A stretch of 64,000 nucleotides of DNA from Margaritispora aquatica (taxonomy: Eukaryota; Ascomycota; Leotiomycetes; Helotiales; Discinellaceae), in assembly GCA_007644065.1 (NCBI GenBank), contig VJWN01000003.1:558001-622000 (forward strand), in the 5' to 3' direction. This document shows positions 11,823 to 24,136 of the stretch, one piece after another. The position numbers and the translations under genes were made by a program. Positions within the stretch are counted from its first letter, which is position 1. Every line of letters starts with the position of its first letter. Under the pieces are notes generated by a model. It worked only from the letters and a program-made list of their open reading frames with translations. It was not told where the DNA came from and searched no databases.

Positions 11823-14800
11823 ATGGCAGACACCAAAGGACATGCCTCGGTGGCAGATCTAGTCCTGAAGCTTCGCACAAACATCGATTCGATCCATACC
11901 ACCCTCTCCGCTCTTACCACTACATCATCTGCTCATCATGCTGAGCTTGAACGACTCTCTGTCGAAAGGGAGAAGAAGATTGCCGAGCTGAGAGCATCGC
12001 ACGAGATCGCATTGAAGGAACTCGCGGCACAGCGAGAGAACGAAGCGGCAAGTTTAATTGAGCAGAGGAGGAGGGAGCAGGAGGAATTGGAAATTGAGAG
12101 GCAGAAGGAATACGATGAATTGATGACAAAGAGGAAACTCGAGGATGAGGAGCGAGAGAAGGCATTACAAGAGAAAGAGGCAGAGAGACTGAGAGCTCTG
12201 CAGGAAGAAGATGCGAAAAGAGAGGCCGAGATGGATGAGCTAGAACGGTCTCTACATGAAAAAGTGGAGAGGGAATTGGAACTACTTGAGGACGAGATGG
12301 AGCAGAAAGTAGCAGAAGGCCGGCAAGCATTGAGGGATCTCGATGAGAAGCGCAAGGTAAATACTCATAATCATAATTTCAGAAAACATTAGCTTAACAT
12401 ATTGGTGCAATATAGGCTATCAATGCGGAAATCGATGCAGTACTCAATACACCCTCAGTAATTCCCCCAGTCGTCTTCAGAAGCCGATCGAAGACACAAA
12501 AGGGTCTTTCAAATGGAATAAATGGCACCAATGGCTCAAATGGAACGACCTCACCGTTTCCGGAGTCAGTCGTATCTGATATGCAAACAATTCCGGAGGT
12601 GGAATCCGAGAAGGAAGAACACAAGATTGAGAATGTTGAGATTCCATCTTCTGATGAGCTGTCGTCAGTTGTTAATGGGAGTAGGGACATTCATATTGAG
12701 GAGGAGGGTGCGCATGCCCCCACAGCCAATGGCCTCGAGACTGAAGCTATCGTACCATCATCCATTGACTATGAACATATCGATACTAGCGAGGACGGCA
12801 CAGAATTGCCAGTCAGTCAAGATTCTACACACGAAGCGTCAGAAGAAATACTTGAAGACAAGGAGGTCAGAGAGGAAATCTCTGAACCAACACCAGCAAA
12901 CATTGAGCACGAAACTAGCAGGGAGATCCTCTCAAATGGCCACCAAGATTCAGCTTCCGTGGAACACGCCAATTCAGAAGCACATGATGCACCCGAGTTG
13001 GGAGCAATAATAGAACATACCTCAGCTATTGAAGACGAAACTAGCAATCACGAAGTCCGAGAAATCACAGAGGAGATTCTTCAAGATATTCAAGAGCCAA
13101 TAATTGCACAGGTGGAGCAAATCGAAACAAACACAGAGCCAGTAGTCGACTCAACAACAAGCGAGATCGAAGATGACCAAAATTCTGCTTCCTTGCCCAA
13201 AGATTTAGATATAACTGAGGAAGAGGACTTACAGGAAGAACCAATCAAGGAAGATCCAATCGAATCAGAGCCAATCGATTCAAAGCCAATTGAGGAAGCA
13301 TCAATTGAGGAAGCATCAATTGAGGAAGCATCAATTGAGGAAGCATCAATCGAGGAAGCGTCAATCGAGGAAGCGTCAATTGCATCGGAGCCAATCGAGG
13401 AAGCATCAATCGAGGAAGCGTCAATCGAGGAAGAGACTGTCCAGGACCGCGATATGGCTACAGATCTGGCAGTGGACCATACTGACCAAGAGACTGAGAT
13501 AACCCCACAACACCATATCTTAGAGAGTTTGACCAACCACGCTGTAGCAGCCTCTGTGGAGAAGGAAATAAGCGACTCTGAGCTTCCAAGCCTCGAATCT
13601 AGGCTTGAGGACCACACAACTGCCCCTGAAGAAGTTATGCCAATAGATCTCGAGGACAAGACCACTGTAGAGGCTGTTGATAAACCAAAGGATTCAGCTG
13701 CCGAGCCCGAGACTTCCAGTATTCAAGCTGAGGATGAATCTCCAGAGGACATTACCCGCGACCTTGACCTAGACGTCGCTGATGTCCCTAACCATGCTTC
13801 ACAACCACTAAGCGAGGATCTATCAGAAGATGTAGAAGACCACGAAAAGGCCGAGGATGCCCTGAAGTCTGAGCCATCTAGTCCCAGACACATCTCAGAA
13901 GAGCATTCTAACCCTGAGACCCTTGAGCTTGATAATCAGGTTGAGGATAACTCTCTAGAACATGTATCCCGTGATATCGATCTGGAAGTTGTCAATGTAC
14001 CCAGTCCTGCTTCACAACCACCAAGCGAGGATCTACCAGAAGACGGCGAAAAGGCTGAGGACACCCTAAGGTCAGAGCCATCTAGCCCCAAACATATCTC
14101 GGAAGAGCATTCTAGCCCTGAACCCCTTGACCTTGATAGTCAGGTTGAGGATAACTCTCTGGAACACGAATCCCGTGATCTCGATCTGGAAGCTTCCAAT
14201 GTCCCCATTCATGCTTCACAACCAATAAACGAGGACTCACCAGTAGATGTGGAGGATGGTGAAAAGGCTGAAGATGCCCCGAGGTCAGAGCCGTCCAGCC
14301 CCAAACACGTCTCCACAGAGCACCTTAGCCCTGAGCCCCTAGACCTTGATACGCCGGAGGCGAGTCTTGATCAAGCCCCACTTGTTCAGGAGGACCCTAA
14401 TATTGACCAGGACAAAGACTTATCATCGGGCGAAGTTGAAACCACAGATCTTGAGCATATTACTCACGATCAATCCAAAGAAGTCCCTGATTCTCCAATC
14501 GAAGAGGCCATCGAGGATCCGAGCCAGGAGTTGGGCTTGTCTGAGAACATTGTGGAAGCGTTGGAGGCCGCAGATGACCGTGAGGTGTTGTCTGAAGCTG
14601 AAGACAAGCCGCTGGACAAGTCACATGCATTGGGAGACGAGAGTATTGATGTGGCTGCTTGCTTGCCTGCTAAGGTAGAGAGCAAGACCGAGGTCGATGA
14701 TATAGCTTCAGGACACGAGATTTTGGATGAGGACAAGGGCCGGGACGAGGAAGAGGTTGCTCCTAAGGAATTCTCAGATGATATAGCTTCAGAGGCAGAG

Positions 14801-17800
14801 ATCTTGACCGAGGATAAGGCACATGATGAGGACAAGGCTCAGGACGAGGAAGAGATTGCTCCTAAGGAATTCTTGGATGACGGAGCTTCGGAAAAGGAGA
14901 TTATGGATGAGGAGCAGGCTCAGGCTGATCAGGAGGTTGCCACTAAGGAATTCTCGGATGCTTTGTCAGTGGAGATTTTGAGTGAGGATAAGGCTCAGGA
15001 TGATCACGAAGTCGCTACTAAGGAATCTTCGGACGACATAACTTTGGAAGAGGAGGTTTTGGCTGAGGCTAAGGCTCAGGATGGCGATGAGGTCGCCATT
15101 AAGGAATCTTCGGATGTCATAAATTTGGACGAGGAGGTTTTGATTGAGGCTAAGGCTCAGGATAACAACGAGGTCATCCCTGGAGAATTGTCCGATGAAA
15201 ATGTATCACCATCAAAGGTCTTAGAACACGTCGTTAATAGCGAGGCCGTACACGAGTTGGAAGAGTACCATCACTCAACGCAAGATGTCGGCGATGAGCA
15301 GGAATCGGAGGCCTCGAAATCTATCAAAGATGAAAGTCTTGATAAGCAAGAGGAGATCACCCATCATTCCGTAGCCGAAGTGGATTCCGAAAGCAGCCTG
15401 GCTGATGCGTCACATGATATAGTTCTCAAATCGCAAACTGATGATACCGATCTCGAAGGGGCAGCACCCTCAGCCATTGCATCAGCTCCAATCGAACAAG
15501 ATACGACTAGCATAATTGAACAACCATCATCGCCAGAAACCAAGGCACAGATTGATACAACCTCGGAGCCAGAAGATGGTGAATCGATTTACGACGAATT
15601 CCCACAATCTGACACCGAGGAACGTTCAGTCATCAATGAGCTTACAGATGGCCACAGCTCTACACCCGAGGTGGAAGAAGCCACTTCGTCTCCAGAGGAC
15701 GAAGCTTCTATTCACGACCACGACTCGTTAGCTACTGTCGAAGAAGATCAAATCTCCAAAGGGCTTACTATTGATGAGGATGTTTCAAAGCCATCCCACA
15801 CTGCATCGGAGATTTACCAAAGCATCGATCAGGAAGACAATACAAAAGATATCTCGAGTGATGACGATTTTGAATCTGCATTTTCCGATGGAGGTTCCCC
15901 ATCTCCGAGGTATGATCAAGTCGTCGAGGAGTATTTGTCTCATACTGAAGATCTTGATGCCAAAGAGTACCTAGACAAGGATGACACAAGCACAGAAGCA
16001 GATGTTAGCAAAGAAAGTTCCTCTCAAGAATCAAATCCGCCAACAGCCTCGGCAGTTGAGGGAATCGAGATCACTCAAGACGCCGAAATACCAGTACAGC
16101 ACTCGATTGATGAAGACTCCCCGCTGACGAAGAGCCTCGTACTTGATTCCGATGAAGTTCTTCCGGTAACTCCGACTACAAGTATCGAAGACGACTCATC
16201 TGAAACCAAAGAGGAAGCCGAAGACACCACACCCCGCATAGAATCCTTCTCAGCAATCCCCACTGCAGTCACTGAGACTGAGACTGAGATTGAGAGTGAA
16301 GCAGATATCACTTTGGTCAAAGACTCCTTGGTTAAAGAAGATTCCCATACTGAAGAAACCCCTAATCTTGAGGTTGACTCCAATTCTGGTCACGAGGAGG
16401 ATTCTGATTTGGTCGCCCACGACAAGATTGTTGACGATGAAGAAACCCATAAAGAGCTCAGCCAAGAAATCTTATTGGATCAGGAGACTACGCGTGGTTC
16501 CACAGATCTAGAATTGGAACCATCAAGCGACTTGACTCGCACAGATGATGATATCAAAGAAGCCATCGACGTTATTGAGACTTCCAGCTCAAGCATCGAG
16601 CCAAAGCATGACTCAGTGGATACGGGTTCAGCATCGGTCGATGTCCCATTGAGCGAGGTGACCCAGGAAGATAATAATGTCAACAACGCCATCGACTTCA
16701 GCGAGGCTTCCAGCCCAAGAATTGAGCCAAAACACATGGATACAGACTCAGAATCAACCCACGATCATCCATCAAGCGAGTTGACTCACGCAAGCAGCGA
16801 TGTCAACAAAGCTATTGACATTGTCGAGGTTTCTAGCTCAAGCAACGAGCCGAAAGGTGGCTCGATGGATACGGACTCGAAAGTAACAGTCAATATCCCA
16901 TCGAGCGAGTTGACCCAGGAAGATGATGTGAACAAAGGTATCGATATTATCAAGACTTCCAGCTCAAGCGATAAGCCAAAACATGACTCAGTGGATACAG
17001 ACCCAGAGCCAACAATCGACATTCCATCAAGCGAGCTGCCTCACGGAGATAGTGATGTCGACAGAGCCATCGACATCAGCGAAGCTTCCGGCTTAAGCAT
17101 CGAACCAAAACAAGACGCAGTGGATACAGACCCGAAGCCAACAGCCAGCATTTCATTGAGCGAGTTGACTCAGGGAGAGAGCTCTGTCAACAAAGCTATG
17201 GACATCAGCAAGACTTCCAGTTCAAGCATCGAGCCAGAACACGCTTCGCTGAAAGATTCGGAAACAACAGTTGATAGTTCACCAAGCGATTTACCTCTCG
17301 TAGGTAGTGATGTCGTCCACGTCATCAATACTCCCAGTTCAAGCATCGAGCCTAAACACGACTCGATAGTTACAGAATCGGAACCAGCAGCCAATCTTCC
17401 GTTGAGTGAGTCGACTCACGCAGCTCATACAGATATCGATGTCATCAAAGCCATCAACATTGTCGAGGCTCCCAGCTCAAGCATCGAGCCAAAACATGAT
17501 TCGATAGTTATAGATTCGGAACCAAACGTTCGTACTCCATCAGACAATACCTCTGATGCTCAAGACACCCAACTCAAGACTCTTCTGAATTCGGACTTGA
17601 TTGTCTCTGGTCATCATGACTCACAAGACAAGCATGACGATGCCCAAGAAGATTCTCGTGAACTCAACTTCGATGCCGAGTCGCTCAAAAGCGACGATAC
17701 AATCCATGCGACCACAGCTAATGACACCGCTTCTTTCCCATCATCTTTTGATGAGGATACGCATAAGGACGATCTAGCAGATATTCACGACCAGCAAGAA

Positions 17801-19789
17801 GGTGCCCGGTTGAGCGCCTTCAGCTCCCGAGAAGTTCTTGTAGAGCGTGCTTCTCTCGATCACAAAGTTGATGCGAATGCTAGCTCGAGTGTCGATAAAA
17901 AGTCATCCACTCTTGCCACGGATGGCTCAAGCCCGGTTGATGTTTTCAAATTTCTCGAACCAGAGCAACATGAAACTCCAGAGGCTGAGGCTGACGATAC
18001 TTTGGATGAAGGATCGTCGAAGGACGGTGTTCCATTAAATGGATCTACCGGCCCTCTCGATCAAGGTGGGGATCAAGAGAAAGCTGTAGCTCTCGATCCA
18101 CACCATGCCATCACTGTAGCAAACGCTGTCAACCGGTCCGCTGAGTCTCCTGTTACTGTCCTACATACGGACGATGAAACTGAAACTGAAACTGACTCTG
18201 ATTCTAGTGACGTTACTGAAGAGGAAGAGAGCGGCGCAGAAGCAGAGGACGAAGAGGAAGAGAGTGAAGAGGAAGACGAAGAGACATATGATTCCGAGGG
18301 AAGTGGTTCAGATGAAGAGGAGGAGTCAGATGATCCTGTCCCAGCCCCCCTGCCAAGTAAGACCGAACGTCACTTTCCTCATGTTATACAAGCCATGCCA
18401 TCGTATGAATTTGGAAAGCCGATGCTGGATCCGTTCTCTGAGGGATCGAATGAGCAGTTTGACTTTCCTTCTTCCAGGTCATCTGGTCTTTATTCCTCTC
18501 TTGTAAGTAATCTCAAGTCTGATCCGGTCGTAAAACAGATGGGCAACAATGGAGGATCAAGATCACCACAATTCGAGGATGAGTATTCCCCTGTGTCTGC
18601 AGCCACGGATATCGCGAAGGCGAGGAGACTTGTGCAGAACGCGTTCCAGAAGACAGATACCGAAGACGATGCCCCATTCCATGATAGTTTCTCAGATCAC
18701 CAACCAAGCAACACCCACTCTCGATCATACACTGCCGATACAATCTCATCATTTGGAGCGCAAGCTCTATCTGATGGTGATTCAACAGTCTCCGAAACTC
18801 CATCTAGCCCCTTCCAGGATACCCCACGGAATGAGCCCGTGATCGCATCTGTTCATGAGCATGCTGAAGAATCTCGAGACATCAAGACAGATCTGCCACT
18901 TCGAGCCGAATTTGATCCTTATGGGTCTAATACTTACCCAAAGTACATCACGTCGAAGCAAACCCAGGATAACCTCAAGGCACCTATCAAGTCACCACGC
19001 TCCTCTCGCAACGATCGATTTGTGTCACAGTCTATTATCAGCTCCAAATCACAATCCAGTTCTCGAGGTACTCCAAGTCCCCCATCTCGACGAATGTCGC
19101 AAGCCATCATGGGCGAAAGGCCTTTCAGCCCAGAGACACGCTCTGTATCCTATCAACAGAAGAGACAGTCCCAAGAACCTCTTCCCTCGCCAACATTGAA
19201 GCGATCGATGACAGACAAGCAATTGCCGGTTCGTGGATCCTTTGATCCACCTTCTGACTCTCCGATTCCAACCAGCACTTTTTTTCAAAAGACACGATCT
19301 CTTTTCGAAGCCACATCATCGCAAGCACTACCCACGGTCACCCGTCCTCTTTCAGGATACTTTAATGGCCGTGGATCACCATCTCCCTCACCAGCACCCA
19401 AGCTGCAGAAGAAAGGATCAATGGCTTCCTTAAGATCCCGCCCCTCATCTCTATACCAACACGACTTGCCCGTCTCAGAGGAAGAAATAGTGCCAAAGAG
19501 TCTAGATGGAGACGGAAAGCCACCATCGCCCGCTTGGAGTATCCCAACCGCAGCATCAGTAGCGCGGTCGGGGAGCGTGAGCTCCCAAAGATCGAGAGAA
19601 AGAAAGAGCAGTCACGGAAGTGTTACACGCGTGGAGAATGATTTGAATGTATGGACGCCAAGCAAGGATATTAGGCCCAGGAGCAACAATCCTTTCGCAA
19701 ACGCGATTGGCGGTAGAGGCGAGAGGGAGAGAGTTCCGCTTTTGGCTGGTGAGGAGAGGGGAGATGGTGGAGTGGGTGTCAATAGATGA
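11823..19789 (+). CDS. Giant acidic repeat protein with N-terminal coiled coil
   Basis: Two exons, 11823-12356 and 12416-19789, give about 2635 aa; the intron is 59 nt (GTAAAT...ATATAG). I chose ATG 11823 (MADTKGHASVADLVLKL) over an in-frame ATG 39 bases upstream because the Asp/Ser-rich helix begins there. Residues 25-180 are a long Glu/Lys/Arg coiled coil. The next 1900 residues are very acidic and Ser-rich, with four separate tandem repeat families (listed separately), then a nearly pure Asp/Glu/Ser tract at 18176-18335. The last 450 residues are less acidic, Ser/Pro/Arg-rich, with many SP and RxxS sites (for example SSRGTPSPPSRRMS), and end in a basic then Gly-rich tail. No enzyme domain is visible. 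The build suggests a mostly disordered scaffold or tether; a cortical or septal role is only a guess. Confidence 0.8.
13289..13438 (+). repeat. 15-bp coding tandem repeat, IEEAS units
   Basis: Inside the giant acidic gene, a 15-base unit encoding Ile-Glu-Glu-Ala-Ser is repeated: six in a row from 13289, one variant IASEP at 13379, two more perfect copies, then IEEET at 13424. Copies differ mainly at third positions (ATT/ATC, GCA/GCG). This indicates expansion by slippage with selection to keep the frame. Confidence 0.95.
13760..14355 (+). repeat. Three coding repeats of about 70 aa
   Basis: Units start at 13760, 13973 and 14177 (213 and 204 bases apart). Each reads DLDL/DIDL, then a HASQP- or PASQP-like stretch, then KAED and SEPSSPKH, then EDNSLEH in the first two; the third breaks off after LDLD. 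Lengths differ by whole codons, so indels were kept in frame. Confidence 0.9.
14690..15190 (+). repeat. Coding repeats of about 27-33 aa, KE-S-D units
   Basis: Five or more diverged copies of a unit containing EV(A/I)xKE(F/S)SDD, a short variable part, then E(I/V)L(x)E(D/A)KAQD. Positions of the KEFSD-like core are near 14771, 14871, 14951, 15028 and 15107. Spacing is about 80-100 bases. Confidence 0.8.
16540..17530 (+). repeat. Eight coding repeats of about 41-46 aa, SSSIEPKHDS units
   Basis: A unit of the form (D)V.KAID.(V/I)ETSSSSIEPKHDSVDTDSEP....PSSELTQ recurs eight times. Its IEPKH core lies near 16596, 16719, 16841, 16963, 17095, 17221, 17341 and 17479. The spacing of 120-138 bases varies by whole codons. 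Copies are diverged, so this array is older than the IEEAS one. Confidence 0.9.
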
Positions 19790-20189
19790 GAGATGAGAGA
19801 TAAGCAGAGACTTATTGGGCGGCATCTTGTTTGATTATGTTTGAGCGTTATGATTAGAATTATGATGTACAGCATGGTAGGGAAGTGGAGGCATAATAGG
19901 ATGAGGGTACGATACATGGGTAGCATAGCATACGATATGATGTTGATGGGTACGATTATCATTATGGGGTTCGTTATTTTGCATTTTTAGCAGCATGAGC
20001 GGCGCTTTGCATTAAAATTAGGAGCAGGATAGGATCAATGCATTTCTCGGTGTTCTTGTTCGCTTTATTATCTTGTTTCATCTTCTTCTTCGTGTTCATT
20101 GTACGTGATGTACTTGTCCATTTCCAGCCTGGTCTTTTGATTTCGTGGATGAGCGTCGTCATGGCTAACTAGCTATCTATTTTGTGAAG
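19790..20189. other. 3' region of giant acidic gene
   Basis: About 400 bases of AT-rich sequence after the stop of the giant acidic gene. It probably contains its 3' UTR and polyadenylation region. Nothing else is recognised. Confidence 0.4.
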
Positions 20190-20990
20190 CTATGCGGATT
20201 TTGTAGCATGTCGATTCTCACAGGGAGCATTGAAGTCACGTCTGTTACCTTCGTTTCGTAGCTCTTGGAGTTGCTTTATGCCTGGCTTTCTTCCCCTTTC
20301 GTCGTTAGGTCCCTCTTAGGCGGATGAACGTGCGATGTGGTCGGCCTTATTAGTGCTATTAGACGAGTGTTGACAGCAGATAGCATGAGATATATTAGCT
20401 CCATTGCACATCGAATTTCATAGAGAGCTTTCATACTAACCTTAAGCGTTGTGCCTCGACTTTACGGCTACAGTGGGTCGCTTTGCTTAGTTTAGTTGTG
20501 TTGAGTCTTGTTCCCGTCCCAGTCGTCTTAGTCGAGAGCTTGTTGACGGAGACTACGTACATACAGTCAGCAAAGGCAAATTTTTATCTCTGTTGCACGT
20601 CGAGCTTTGCGGGGATGGAGAATACCACCATGTTTGCCTTTCTTTCATGGCTAAGTTGGATCCTTCTGCCTGGGTTTGATGCTTGAGCCTTGGTATCGAT
20701 ATCTAGAGACACACATCGTTATTAGTACGCGCTTGCTGATGGAGGCTAGGCTATGTAGAAAATAGAGAGATCTCAATCTTGTTGCAGGTCGAATTCCACG
20801 AGGAGGGTAAAGGTCACGACTCTCTGCCTGATCTATTAGCTGGAATGAATTGCTCTGCCTGGTTTCGTGGTATTGAGCGATTTTGAACCTATCATAAGGT
20901 AAGGTAGTCATCTCTACGAACTCCCTAATTCTACTAACAAAGATGGTAATTCAATCTTGTTGTAAATCAGAACTCAGAAGATACTTTGCA
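20190..20990. repeat. Degenerate tandem repeat, about 185-bp period, 4-5 copies
   Basis: A core resembling ATCTTGTTGCAGGTCGAATT recurs at about 20205 (TTTTGTAGCATGTCGATT), 20400 (CCATTGCACATCGAATT), 20585 (CTGTTGCACGTCGAGCTT), 20775 (CTTGTTGCAGGTCGAATT) and 20955 (CTTGTTGTAAATCAGAAC). A second core (GCTCTGCCTGGTTTCGTGGT) lies a fixed 70-90 bases after it in most copies. Copies are heavily diverged. There is no open frame through them. Confidence 0.6.
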
Positions 20991-21460
20991 ACTTGATATC
21001 TACAGTTTTGACTTTCGATTTAATCGATCAACAACTAGCAATATAGATACTCGAACATTTCCGAGCAACTGGATGGGTCTAAGCAAAAGGCTGCACAGCA
21101 TTCAAGGTATGATACAAAGCTACTACTCTACATCTTCGTCTTTCCCATCAGTCTCCGTTTCAACACAATGAAATAAGACATTCGCCTTGGTTGATTGGCA
21201 ACCGAGCTGGAGTGTTACTCGTACAGCATTCCGAATTTCAATACGCATACGTCTCACACATCCTTCAACAGCTACAACTCTGGATTGAATCAAGCAATTC
21301 ATTTCCCCTTTCGAATCCCACCTGAGCTTCACAAAGTAAATCTTACAGAGCTACTTGAGGAGTAGTATCCCCTTAAAACCAAACACACATACACCGGCAA
21401 TGCCCCATACAATGAACAAACTGAGAATCTACACTTAGTAGTATAAGCAGAGATGCCAAA
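20991..21460. other. Spacer between repeat block and zinc-finger pseudogene
   Basis: About 470 bases with no supportable gene. It includes the probable 3' flank of the minus-strand zinc-finger gene. Confidence 0.4.
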
Positions 21461-23383
21461 TCAAAACATGCTCAACACCCATCTTATCCGATGCGGCTTT
21501 GACTCGATATGTTGCAGTAAACCAATCTGGCTTGGAAACGCCACCTCACACTCTGTACACTTCAAACCAGGCTTGCCGTGAAAAGGCGAGTACGTTATGT
21601 GTGTTGCAAGCTCGGAGTCATTCTCGAATACTGCTGAGCACTCGGTGCAAGGGAATATGGTTGTCTGGGTAGCGATCTCTTTGTGGGAGATAGAGAGAAG
21701 TGCTGCCTGTTGCTCGGTGAGATTGCTGGTTGAGTTATTTGGTGGTTCTAGTGCGTCGAGAAAGTTGTTGTTGTTTTCGCTATGAGTTTCAGTAGAATTG
21801 GACGAAGAGCGTGGCTCGATGCTGGAATCCGTGTAAAGTATAGGTGCTAACGGTAAGCTAGGGATGGCTGTTGCATCTGATGTTTGTGCCCTGTTGCTAT
21901 AATTATCGAGAGGCTTTTGGTCAACGAAGTATCCTGAATGCTCTTTGGACTTCAAAGGATGTGCATCAATGATATGCTTCTTCCCCTCATCTGCTATCGC
22001 ATGTGCCTTCTGGTGGAGGGCTCTCTCGGCCGAGTCAAGAGCTGAAACACAGTGTCCGACACATCCGGATACACCATTATCTCTTACTTCTCCAGCTAGA
22101 TTAGGTTTTAATTCAAGATCTTCAACCGCACAAAGTGCTGGTGGCGTATGACTGCTAAGACATGTGCCTCCTTCATCTTCCGAGTCATGAACAACATGCC
22201 AGGACAAATCTCGCATTTCCTGACACAATGCATCAGAATATGATTCCCCAATTCTCGTCCTGATGTGAATCGCTCTGGACAATGATCGCAAGGCAGGGTA
22301 TGTGCAGTCTCCTTGTGACTCTTGAGCAGTTTCTCGCTACGAAAGGAGACACCTAGGCATTTGTTGCATTTGAGTTAATGTTGCTTCTTGTGATGTGCCA
22401 GAAGATCTGATTCAGAAGCACAAAGAGACAAGCATATTGGACATTTGTGACTGTGTTGATCTCGGCGATGTTCCTCGAGGTCCTGGGAGAGTGTCCAACC
22501 TTGTTCCGCATTTGAAACATAGGGATTGATGTTGTGTAGCTTTGTGATTCTTGAACTGTTCCTCATTTTTAAACTTTTCATCACATATCTTGCATTGAAA
22601 GTGATGTGCATTGAGACAGTGTATAACGAGGAACTCGTTGCTTTTAAACACTAATGCACGCTGATGGCATTTGTACCTGTGAGCATTTCCATCATGATCG
22701 TGGGCATCTTGAGCTGAAGCACTCCCGAAGGTCTTGTTACAATCTCGGCAGTGGTATTTGTGAACTGCTTCAGTATGAGCGCTTAGCCCCTGCTTCGTGG
22801 GGCAGATTTTGTCGCAGAAGTTGCATGCAAGAGTATGATAATGGTAGGTGTGATTTTCGAGGTCTTCATACGTGTGAAATCTATCGTTGCAGTACTTGCA
22901 GTTGAACGAATGGCTTGAGTTGATGTGCTCGCTGAGAAGATACTCATCGCTGATGACCATATCGCAAAAGCTACACTCAAAGCTATGATAATCGTAGTAG
23001 TGATGTTCGAGATCATCGTCCGTGTAAAACCTGTTGTTGCAGTATTCGCAGCTGAATGAATGACACGAGCAGATGTGCTCATTAAGAAAATGCTCACTAT
23101 TGAAGACTGAGTTGCAGAAATCACACTGAGGACTGTGATATTCATTGCAGTGGTCTTCTAGATCGCTTTGAGTATAGTACGCATCACCGCAATACCCACA
23201 ATTGAATGAATGGCTCGATTCGATTTGATGATTTAGAGCATTTTGATTTTTGAGCAATCGATTGCAATAGTCGCATTCCCAAGCTTCATCGTGTCCACGC
23301 GCTTCGCAGTGTTGAGAGACAGCGAGATCACCCACGAAGCGTCTCTCACATTGGTAACACCAGTAACCCATCGCGGAGAACAT
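21461..23383 (-). pseudogene. C2H2 multi-zinc-finger gene with frameshifts and a nonsense codon
   Basis: From ATG 23383 (MFSAMGYWCYQC) one frame encodes about eleven C2H2-type fingers. Three consecutive 50-aa two-finger units (HSFNCGYC, HSFSCEYC and HSFNCKYC as starts) show block duplication. Around 22480 the finger sequence (LCFKCGTRLDTL) jumps to the +1 frame and continues there (SQDLEEHRRDQHSHKCPICLS). In that frame a TAA at 22375-22377 interrupts it, yet finger-like sequence resumes right after (LKCNKCLGVSFRSEKLLKSH). Near 22180-22230 the coding signal returns to the first frame, runs through a Ser/Asn-rich linker and two last fingers (PCTECSAVF, LKCTECEVAF), and stops at 21461. One finger has lost its second zinc cysteine (KCHQRALVF, Arg codon at 22658-22660). 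I see no introns that fix the frame. It was probably a DNA-binding protein; the alternative is sequence error. Confidence 0.7.
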
Positions 23384-23524
23384 CGTCACTTCTATCGTAG
23401 AGTCAGTTGGTTTAATTTCTAAGTTGCGTTTTGCGCTCAGGCCTAGAGAAAAGAGTAGCTTCGTACGACAATTAAAATTTATCTCCGCAAATAGACTCCC
23501 CATTGGATTAAACGCGTCATGCAA

Positions 23525-24136
23525 GCAAAGGTGGTCGCGATTTGATGAAATTGAATTACGGAGAGGTGGGTTGTGACTTTGGATGGCGATTTTGGCAGAA
23601 GGTGTGATATCAAGCGAGATTCCAATGCTACAAAGGTGAAATGGTGGTACTGAGCGAATATACCTGCTGTATCTTTACATAACGCTATATCACCAACCTT
23701 CTAAGAGTACACTGTGAAGTAACATTTCACACAGTTGTTAGCCTTCATTTGCTTGCTGGCAGATGTCATACTTTAAACAGAATTCAGTATGCTAAAACAT
23801 TCTAAGCGGTATTCTACACAACAACACCTGTCGTTGTAGATTTGAGTCAACTTGCTAATACTCAGAATTTACATTAATATGCATACTCCAAAGACTTGCC
23901 GTAATAGACGTGTCTGAACCGCACCTTGTCTTACACTTGCTCTATTGCCCCGTCACGTTTTCTTCACTAACATGAGAGGAGAAATCCACTGACAGGGCTT
24001 ACTGAAAAAATTATGTGAAATGCTAGTGCAAGGGAAAAAGATCTGAAGGCTAGCTTGATCAAAAAATAATCGACAAGAGAAAGGAAGCTTTGTCAAAGCA
24101 ACAGTGCTATTTTAGTATGCTTCTTTAAATGATAGT
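23525..24136. other. Intergenic between zinc-finger gene and thiolase
   Basis: About 610 bases, AT-rich, without an open frame of note. It should hold the promoter of the minus-strand zinc-finger gene and the 3' region of the thiolase. Confidence 0.5.

Noticed and set aside
11920..12355. 136- and 139-codon antisense frames opposite the coiled coil
   Set aside because: Ser-rich antisense of Glu/Lys codons. These are a typical mirror of a coiled-coil coding region.
13090..13665. 191-codon minus frame opposite the IEEAS repeats
   Set aside because: Its SSIDASSIDAS repeats are the mirror of the IEEAS coding repeat.
22654..22905. 83-codon plus-strand Cys/His-rich frame
   Set aside because: Antisense of the zinc-finger array, so its Cys/His content is a mirror effect.
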